A stretch of 64,000 bases of DNA, from contig CP136890.1 in the NCBI GenBank assembly GCA_034359265.1, forward strand, positions 28,190,501-28,254,500. The letters run 5' to 3'. This stretch comes from Canna indica. Lineage: Eukaryota; Streptophyta; Magnoliopsida; Zingiberales; Cannaceae. Within the stretch, counting starts at the first letter, position 1; every line of letters begins with the position of its first letter. This document shows, in pieces, positions 56,504 to 64,000 of the stretch. The notes beneath the pieces are model-generated. The model saw only the letters and a list, made by a program, of their open reading frames with translations, searched no databases and had not been told where the DNA came from. Both the position numbers and the translations under genes were made by a program.

Positions 56504-57315
56504 TCTATATATATACATTAAAAGCAAACTGTAAACTTCTATGTGTGCTGAAATGGAAAATTCAGAATTTTTTGTAATCTATTTAAATTTTTTTCTAATT
56601 TTTTTTATCCTCTCTCTTCACTCTAACTCACGTCGTCTCCCATTTCTCTCCCCCTCTCTCTCACGTCTCATCTCTCTCCCCCCTCTCTCTCTCACGTCTC
56701 ATTTTCTCCCCCTCTCTCTCACGTCTCATTTTCTCTTCCATCTTTACTTTCTCCGTTCCATTTTACCTCAAAATCCCTCAGCAATACGACCTTCTTCAAT
56801 CCTCAGAATCTTCTGCAAGAAAATTTTCTCACATCTCATTTTTTCTCCCCCTCTCTCTCACGTCTCATCTCTCTTCCACCTTTACTTTCTCCTCTCCATT
56901 TTTCCTCGGAATCCATTAGCAACACGACCTTCTGCAATCCTCGAAATCTTCTGCAACAAAATTTCCACTAACAAATTAATGTGCTTATTTTCATACCATG
57001 CTTCCTCATTGTTTACTGTTTTTTTCTCTCTGTAGTCCGTCGTTTGTATACCATGTTTAAGTATTTTGAAAAAGATGATACAACTTAATCACTATCTCCC
57101 CGCTTTGTGAAGAGTCAAAATGTCAATTGTTAAATTCGCTTGCAGTTTTCATATATTATAATAGAGTAAACTTTTTGATCAAATGTACTTATACATATTA
57201 TTTTTTACCATGGAAGTCCTATAATAATAAAATTTCTAACTATAAAAAAATTAAAATTTTGATTCATTTTTAACAATATCCATGTAGATATCCCTCTGTG
57301 TTCAAGTACTAGTTG
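56504..57315 (+). mobile_element. Helitron-like end closing the array
   Basis: It starts TCTATATATATACATTAAAA right after the array word CTTAGTCCTTA, the same start and site as at 51,079. CT-rich DNA with ACGTCTCATTTTCTC words and a tandem duplication of about 140 bp (56,720-56,965) follows, then AT-rich DNA. No convincing 3' end; the right boundary is a guess. The open frame at 56,541-57,035 is a by-product of the CT-rich repeat. Confidence 0.45.
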
Positions 57316-57700
57316 GGTGGTCAGTGTTCCATCCACCTCAAGGATCCTTTCTCCTCTTTGGAGACGAAGACTAGAAGAGATGATTGAGTTTTCATCTTCT
57401 TTATTGATCTGAACAGTGAAAGCAGGAAAACATTATACAAAGAAGCCATATTATATTTTCACTTTAACAAAATAAAATAAAATAAAATATTTTCACTTTA
57501 ACAGTTTAACAGCACACTGTAAGACACCATGGACCAAGAACAACTTGAGAAAAGTTATCATATCATAGATTCACAGAATCAAGATCAAAGTAGCAAGTAT
57601 GTAATATATAAGCATTTTCAATAAGCTTCTTCAACCTTCTCTCAGACAATATTGCGGCATTAGTTTAATTGCCTTACTTTGAGTGAGAAGTTTGTCTAAA
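57316..57700. other. Intergenic DNA
   Basis: Nothing recognised. It contains a run AATAAAATAAAATAAAATAT at about 57,470. The target site of LTR G-outer (CTAAA) is at its right edge. Confidence 0.5.
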
Positions 57701-58689
57701 TGTCACGTGCCCCAACTGAGGGTCACGTGATCGGTCAGGATATACGTGTCTATACCCCGTAGTCTAACCCATGCATATTCCAACTCACAATAATAAAACA
57801 AAGCGAAAAGAATGAAACAAGTTTTATTTTAAATGAAAAATCAAACCAGATTTCATTAGAAGTAAGTTTAGCAAAATAGTAAAGTGTGGAAACATTAAAT
57901 CAAAGTTCAACGGTTCATTTACAAGTGAAATCTGAAATGAAAGACATGAATGTCCCCAATGGACTACATCTCCAAAACACCAAAATACAGGTGCATGACA
58001 AACTACCAAAAACTTGACTACAACCCCTAACTAGGACTACTATGAGATCAATGTGGCTTCTCTACCCTCCGGTCGCGCCAAGTGCTCCAGCCCACCTCAC
58101 CGTTCAGACTCTGCAAAAAATAAAAAAACGACAACGAATGAGTTCAAAAGAACTCAGTGAGCGATTCTACCAACCCCTACCATAAAAGCAACTACAGAGA
58201 TGTAATATCCTAGATATTTAATTTTTTTTTTCTGTTGCGTGTGTTTGCTAGCCTAGCAGACTAGTTTGCGGTCGAGTCGAGTCGAGTCATGGTCCGGAGC
58301 GAGCTTGCTAGCTCGGGTAAGTAGGATGTGAATTTATGAATTTTTAGGCTTAGGAAGTTGAGAGTATTTAATTTGATGTTATGTGTGCATAATTGCTAAT
58401 TATGTTCATATGAGTATTTAATTAATTGCTTGTGATTTATTAGAACGAGATTAATTAAATTATTTAAGTCTATCGGGTTAACGGGTTTTGGTTTTGGCTT
58501 AAGGTGGATGCGGGTTGTGAATTAATGGTTTAAGGGGTTAGGGTTGAGGAGGGTGTATAAAACCCCCCCTAATAGCTTGTGGCTCCTATATTGGAGCCAC
58601 CCAAAGAGTTGAGAAAGGGAGCCAGCCACCAAGCCAAGCCAAGTCGCCAGCCCCCTTTCCCTTTCCTTCTTGGAGCTGCCGCCACCCAG

Positions 58690-58880
58690 AGCCAAGCTGA
58701 GCCGCCTGCTTCCTCTTCCTCTTCCTCTCTTCCTTCCTTCCCTTTGGAGTCGAGCCGAGCCGAGCCGCCTGCTTCCTCTTCCTCTTCCTCTCTTCCTTCC
58801 TTCCCTTTGGAGTCGAGCCGAGCCGCCTGCTTCCTCCCCTCTTCCTCTCTTCTTTCCCTTTGGAGCCAAGCCAAGGGGAG
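58690..58880 (+). repeat. CT/GC-rich tandem repeat downstream of TATA in G-inner
   Basis: Units of about 65-70 bp containing GAGCCGCCTGCTTCCTCTTC and TTCCCTTTGGAGTCGAGCCG are repeated about two and a half times. The corresponding part of G-outer (62,520-62,790) is GC-rich but arranged differently. Confidence 0.85.
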
Positions 58881-60020
58881 CCGAGCCGCCCTCTTCTTCC
58901 CCGCTCTCCCTCTCTCCAAGCCGGCGGCTTGGAGTGAGCCACCACCTTGCTTTCTCTTCTTTGGGGTTGAGCCACCGGATTTCGAAGCCAAAATCGGAGG
59001 CCGTCGATTGGATTCTCGTCTCCAATCACTTCCTTAATTCGATGAGTGATTTTATCCCTCCTATTCGAGTTTTCTTCGAATTTTCTTGAAGTCGCCTTGA
59101 AGATTCTTGATCTTGATGATGTTTTTTTGTGTTCTTGAGATTTTCTTGGTTTTCATGCCATGCTTAGATTTTAAATTTTGACCTCATATGTTTAATGGAA
59201 GATATGTGATTTTATAATTTAATCTTGTGAATCTTGGATGCAACCTCATCTTGGAGTTCTAGATGTTCTTGATGCTATAGATTAATTAATCTCCTTGATT
59301 CTTGATATATATGCTAGCTTTTATTTAGTAAAAATTATGAGACTGTATGCATGATTGGCATGATAACATGAATATGTGATGTTGGAAATTTAGGGATTTA
59401 ATTCTGTGAAATTCGGATTTTATTTCATGAGGTGCTGAAAATTTTAGCTTTCTAAAATTTATATGTTGTTTGTTGAATTTGGGCTAATTTATGATTTCTC
59501 TGTTATTATGTGCTTAGATCTCTAAACATAGTTGTGTAACCTATCGTTTCGACCAGAAAACTTTGTTTGGAAACATAGGACACACTCTAAAGATTAGATT
59601 CAGGTCAGACACAACAGTTCTAGGCAGAACAGTAATCTAAAATAAAACTCTAAAACAAAACCCTAAAATAAAATCCTAATTGAGATGATCTAAATTTTAA
59701 ATATATAATTAAAATTGGGTTAAGGGTGAGCATAATCTGTTATAAACCAACTTATAAGGTATTCATGAAATAAAATCACACGGGTTCATGACATTGCAGG
59801 TCTAAGGGATAGGGGTCGGGTTTGGAGTGTTGAGACGCTTCATGATGAGGATACCTCTAAGCCACCGTAGGAGGATCTTGACTTAGGTCTTGATGCGCCA
59901 TATCCTTGGGAATGGTAGAGCGGCTCAATTGGGAGCCGGGTTACGGGCTGTGCTCGGGTGGTTGGATGTCAAATTCCCAACCTGCAGGATAAGTTTGGAG
60001 GACCTTCCCGATTATCCTAG

Positions 60021-60341
60021 TGGGTGATGTTGCCTATGGGCATGGAAGGGCTTCAGCCCAATGCACCCCTTTTACTTGGTGATGTTGCCTATGGCATGGT
60101 AGGGCTTCGGCCCGATGCACCATTTTTTTTGTTGGTGATGTTGCCTATGGCATGGTAGGGCTTCGGCCTGATGCACCTTTCTATTGGTGATGTTGCCTTT
60201 AGGCATGGTAGGGCTTCAGCCTGATGCACCTTTCTATTGTTGATGTTGCCTTCAGGCATGGAAGTGCTTCGGCTTGATGCACCTTTTTGTTGGTGACGTT
60301 GCCTTCGTGCATGGTAGGGCTTCGGCCTGATGCACCTCTTT
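60021..60341 (+). repeat. GTGATGTTGCC minisatellite in G-inner
   Basis: Six units of 50-54 bp, each with TTGGTGATGTTGCCTAT, GGCATGGTAGGGCTTCGGCC and TGATGCACC. G-outer has this motif only once (about 61,030-61,090, minus). Confidence 0.9.
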
Positions 60342-61099
60342 GGAGAGTTAAATGTCGCAGGCATAGGTGGCCTGTTGGCCTGGTAGCTAGTCACACCTCT
60401 GTGACTTTATCTTTTTAGATATGAAATTTATTTATGTTATCTCTGTGTTTATTTGTGAGGGTGGGTAAAACTGCTCGCTGAGTTCTTTGAACTCACAAGT
60501 TGTCGTGTGATTTTTGTTTTGCAGAGCCTGATCGTTGAGATGGGTTGGATGCACTTGGCGTCGCTGGAGGGCAGAGGAGCCGCTGGATCTCATAGCAGTC
60601 CTAGTTAGGGTCGTAGTCGAGTCTTTTTGGTAGTTGTCATGCACTTGTATTAGCTTGATTTGGAGTTGTAGCCCTGAGGGCATTTATGTTATTTATTTCA
60701 AGTTTTATTTGACTAAACTTTTGAACTGTTGGACTTAATCGTATTTCCGCACTTTTCATTTCTGAGCTATTAAACTAAACTTGGTGTTGGTTCGCTTTTC
60801 CTTTAAAAATAAAATTTGTTCTTTTCTTTATGCTACATTATTTGATTTGGCATGTGCATGATTTAGGCTTCGAGGTATATGCACGTATACCCTGGCTGGT
60901 CATGTGACCCTGAGTTGGGGCGTGGCAAGAGAGAAAAAATAAAATGCACCTATCTCATACAAGAGTAGATAATCAAGTGGTATAACTAGGTAACAGGCCA
61001 ACTGGCCATCTCATGCCCCAAAGGCAAACCATTTCACCAAGTAGTGAAATTCAACATGCCTCAGCCTACCAGTGCCCTAAGGCAACACATCAAACTCAA

Positions 61100-61560
61100 G
61101 GGTTATAAGGATAATCAGGATTAGCCCATCCGAACTTATCCTATAATAGAACCCTTAGAATAAACGTAGGAATAATCGGGATTCGCCCATCCAAACTTAT
61201 TCCTTAAATAAAGCAACTCAGGAACAATCGAGATTTGCTCGTCCGAACTTGTTTCACGAGATTCGCCCATCCGAACTTGTTCCTTAAAGATAGTGCAGGA
61301 ATAATCAGAATTTGCCCATTCGAACTTATTCCTTAAATGACACTCGGGAGCAATCGAGATTTGTCCATCCGAACTTGCTCAACGATAAACGCAGGAACAA
61401 TCGGGATTAATCCATCCAAGCTTGTTCCTTAAAGATAGCGCAAGAATAATCGGGATTCGCCCATCCGAACTTATTCCTTAAGATATAGATACTTGGGAAT
61501 AATCGGAATTTGCTACAAGAAACGCAGGAACAATCAGGATTCGCCCATCCGAACTTATTC
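61100..61560 (-). repeat. GATTCGCCCATCC minisatellite in G-outer
   Basis: Nine to ten units of 35-55 bp, each with GGAATAATCGGGATTCGCCC then ATCCGAACTTATTCC. G-inner has the equivalent motif only once (about 59,988-60,020). Confidence 0.9.
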
Positions 61561-63116
61561 CTTAAACACAAGTTGGGAATTAACCATCTAACCTTCCGGG
61601 CTAAGCCCACAATCCAGCTCCTATCCGAGCCTCTCCGCCATTCATAATGATATAATGCCAATAAGACCTAAGTCAAGTATCTCCTACGGTGTCTTAGGGG
61701 TATTTTTACTGGGAAGCGCCGCAACACTCTATGCTCGATCCCAACACCTAGAGCCATAATACCATCAACCCATGAGGTTTTATTTCATTCATAAACTTTA
61801 TTTTTTGGTTCATAACATATTATGCTATCCCTTGAATTTTAATTATGCAATTTAAATTTCCATTTGTCAAAATTAGGGTTTTGTTTTTAGTTTACTGGTT
61901 GAGCCCAAATCTGGTGCACCCAAGTCGAATCTGAGATAAATCTTGAGATAAATCTCACATAATTCATATTTGTTTTTAGTTTAATATTGAGATAAATCTC
62001 ACAAAATTCATATTTGTTAAACAAGATTAGCAAAACATCAATATCATATTTAAACAAGAATCAAGCTTCATGATCAAGAACCCTTGTCAAGAACACACAT
62101 AGCATCAAGATCAAATCCTTATCTTTGTAAAACATGATTAATATCCAAAAATCACAGATTTAATTATGAGACATGCATTGACATTATAGGAACCTAAATT
62201 GGTAAGCAATCCAAGGTATAGATCTCAAAAATAAACAAGAATCTCCTCTTAGGCATTTCATCAAGCACCTCGAGGGCACCCCTAGTTCCACATTGGCCGA
62301 GCACCCTTAGGGTAGTCCTAGGGCTGTCGAGCTACAAAGGAGAAATCTCGGGTTTCCTCCCACAAGTCGACACAAGATTTTGGCGATCAAACACAAAAAT
62401 CAATGGGAAACAATCAAGAACGTCACAATGCCCAAATCGGCTCAAGAACACAAGTGAAAACCCGAGAAAAGGAGGGGTAAAACCACTCACTTGATTAAGA
62501 AGAAGAAATAGAAAGAACTTCCAAGTGGCGAGCTCCAAATCCGGCCTCAAAGGTGTGGCGGCTCCAAAAAACTCAAGGGGGCGGCTCGGCTCCAACCAAG
62601 GGAAAGGGGCGCCGGCTTCAAGAGAGGGGAGAAGGTGCCGGCTTCAACCAAGCCGACGGCTTGGTCTCCAAGGAAAAGGGGAAGAAGGGGGGCTCGGCGG
62701 CTTGGTGCTTGAGGGCGGCGGCTCCAAGGAAGGGGGAGAGGGGCGGCTCGGATCTTCTCTCCAAGAGAACTTGTACGACTGCAAAGGGGAGCCGCAAAGC
62801 CAAGGAGGGGGGGTTTATACTCCCCTCCTCAAACCCTCAATCCACTAACACTTATCAAATCCGCATCTGCCTCAAGTCCGAATCCAACCCGCTAACCCAC
62901 CTTAACTCAATTTAACTCCATGCTCCACATAAGCATCCAATCACATGCACACCTATGCCATGAAATTTAATAAATCAAGTACATAAAATATAAAATTCAT
63001 GATTTACTTATCTCGCACCGGACCATGAGTCGACTCGGCTCGACCTCGAACTAGCCCGCTAGGCTGGTAACACAAAACATATAACAAAAATTTAAAATAA
63101 TATCTCGAATATTACA

Positions 63117-64000
63117 CTAAAGATAACAAAGTCAGACAAGGCATAAATAAAAAACGTCACATGTGTAAAATATCTTGTCAACTTAATCCATCATTTTGGA
63201 ATCCCGGATGCTACCACTTCTAGATACTTATAAGAACCAGAAAATGATATTTTCTTCATGAAACAAAATAATTCAACTATTAGACTCATCCAAAAGTGTC
63301 AACACTCTATTGGCTACACTCATAACCAAATTGCATTCCAGATAAACATTCTTCATTTCTGTCCTACGACATGCCATTTAGTGAAATGTGAGTATCAGTT
63401 TCAGAGTTTTGTCACGCAAAAGCTGTGCATTTTTTATTCCTCCACAATCGGTATAAAAAAAAATCAAACTTTCAAAATCAGTATCAATTTCATTATCGCT
63501 CCAGTTATTATGTAACTAGCACATTTTTGTCATCCAAAAGCTGTGCATTTTTTTGTGTTGTTGCTTTATTGCATTGGGTGAAATGTGAGTTTTTTTTAAA
63601 AAAAATCATAAATAGATTTTATAGCTGTTGAGGAAAAAAATAAAAGAAAAGAGATTTATATATGTTACTTCCGGTCTTCCACTCCCTGTATTGTCCAGAT
63701 TAATGTTCTTTGTTAATTGTCCAAATTAATAGCTAAATGATATAATGTGACACATTATCATTATATTGATGGTCTGAGATTCCTGTTATTAATATTAATT
63801 ATCTTGTATGCACATATTTAAATCTTTGGTGTTTAGATTCAACCATAAATTCCCATGAGACAACCGTATCGTTCATCCAATGCTATTGTATTTTTCTCTG
63901 TTGACTGAACTTTGTTTTGCATAGAGCATTAGTGCATGCCTTCCTTCTTCTTCTTACCTGTTAAGTGTGTCTCACCTGATAAACATGAAGTAACAAATAG
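63117..64000. other. AT-rich intergenic DNA
   Basis: No gene recognised. The word CAAAAGCTGTGCATTTTTT occurs at about 63,418 and 63,535, and GTGAAATGTGAGT occurs near each, which marks a degraded duplication of about 120-200 bp. Confidence 0.5.

Larger units (their letters stand above)
58201..60927 (+). mobile_element. Solo LTR G-inner (plus), nested in G-outer
   Basis: A 2727-bp LTR from TGTAATATCCTAGATATTTA to TGAGTTGGGGCGTGGCA with an exact 5-bp duplication AGAGA (58,196-58,200 and 60,928-60,932). A TATA box GTGTATAAAACCCCCC lies at about 58,550. GC-rich repeats follow at 58,680-58,880, then a six-unit minisatellite at 60,021-60,341 and a hairpin at 60,480-60,494 just before a T-rich tract with CAG. 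Long open frames on both strands near 58.6-59.0 kb are repeat artefacts. Confidence 0.93.
57701..63116 (-). mobile_element. Solo LTR G-outer (minus), split by G-inner
   Basis: On the plus strand it runs from TGTCACGTGCCCCAACT to CTCGAATATTACA. A 5-bp duplication CTAAA flanks it (57,696-57,700 and 63,117-63,121). Its own parts are 57,701-58,200 and 60,933-63,116 (about 2.68 kb). It has a TATA-like GAGTATAAACCCCCC (minus) at about 62,810, a hairpin at 58,140-58,155 and a 9-10 unit minisatellite at 61,100-61,560. It is the same family as G-inner and related in layout to family C. Confidence 0.92.

Noticed and set aside
56541..57035. A 164-codon frame rich in Ser, Leu and Phe
   Set aside because: A product of CT-rich repeated DNA in a Helitron-like insert.
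57250..57320. CTAG at about 57,309 as the 3' end of the Helitron-like insert starting at 56,504
   Set aside because: No stable stem precedes it and the array flank TTGTCTTAG does not follow.
58522..59089. Several overlapping open frames of 140-167 codons on both strands
   Set aside because: They arise from the GC/CT-rich tandem repeat inside LTR G-inner. No domain is seen and frames overlap on both strands.
60021..61560. Spaced repeats that might suggest a CRISPR-like array
   Set aside because: The units are contiguous, variable minisatellites inside plant LTRs, without uniform spacers or cas genes.

Overview
The window is repeat-dominated DNA from a flowering plant. I base this on plant-type Ty3/gypsy (Tat/Retand, gag-only), Ty1/copia (SIRE-like and others), Helitron, hAT and Mutator-like elements, and on tRNA-Asn and tRNA-Phe sequences of plant nuclear type. 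I found no intact host protein-coding gene. Almost every long reading frame is a retroelement fragment, a low-complexity stretch or an antisense shadow. The species cannot be fixed from the sequence.

Layout, left to right. 1-2.4 kb is AT-rich intergenic DNA with a possible MITE. 2.4-4.1 kb is a 5' fragment of a Tat-type element (A) with an hAT MITE inserted in gag. 4.1-7.2 kb is an AT-rich Helitron-like block that carries a LINE RNase H remnant. 7.2-10.3 kb is an internally deleted copia element (E, minus strand) split by a solo LTR. 10.3-12.1 kb is intergenic with two decayed tRNA-Phe copies. 12.1-18.7 kb is a nearly complete but stop-ridden Tat/Retand polyprotein (B) with all domains, interrupted by an hAT MITE and a solo LTR. 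20.2-34.5 kb is a second Tat element (D, minus strand) split by a nest of LTR insertions (20,421-32,041) that can be unpicked from target-site duplications. 36.0-56.5 kb is a tandem array of about 1.41-kb units, each with a gypsy gag remnant, a PBS-like motif and a tRNA-Asn sequence, all on the minus strand. The array is interrupted by a solo LTR, a gag-only LTR element (F), an hAT MITE, a Mutator-like foldback element and Helitron-like ends. 57.7-63.1 kb is two LTRs of one family, one nested inside the other in opposite orientation. The rest is AT-rich.

Nothing here works as an operon or pathway. The value of the window is its readable insertion history. The signals most worth following are: (1) the tandem array in which a tRNA-Asn gene with Pol III boxes lies upstream of a retroelement PBS and gag; (2) two LTRs of one family that expanded different minisatellites; (3) a small hairpin near the 3' end of two LTR families whose paired bases differ in a compensatory way; (4) SIRE-like LTRs whose TATA box sits inside a palindrome and which carry arrays of GGTCGACC-type dyads. 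Exact boundaries are given only where terminal motifs plus target duplications are visible. Others are marked approximate.
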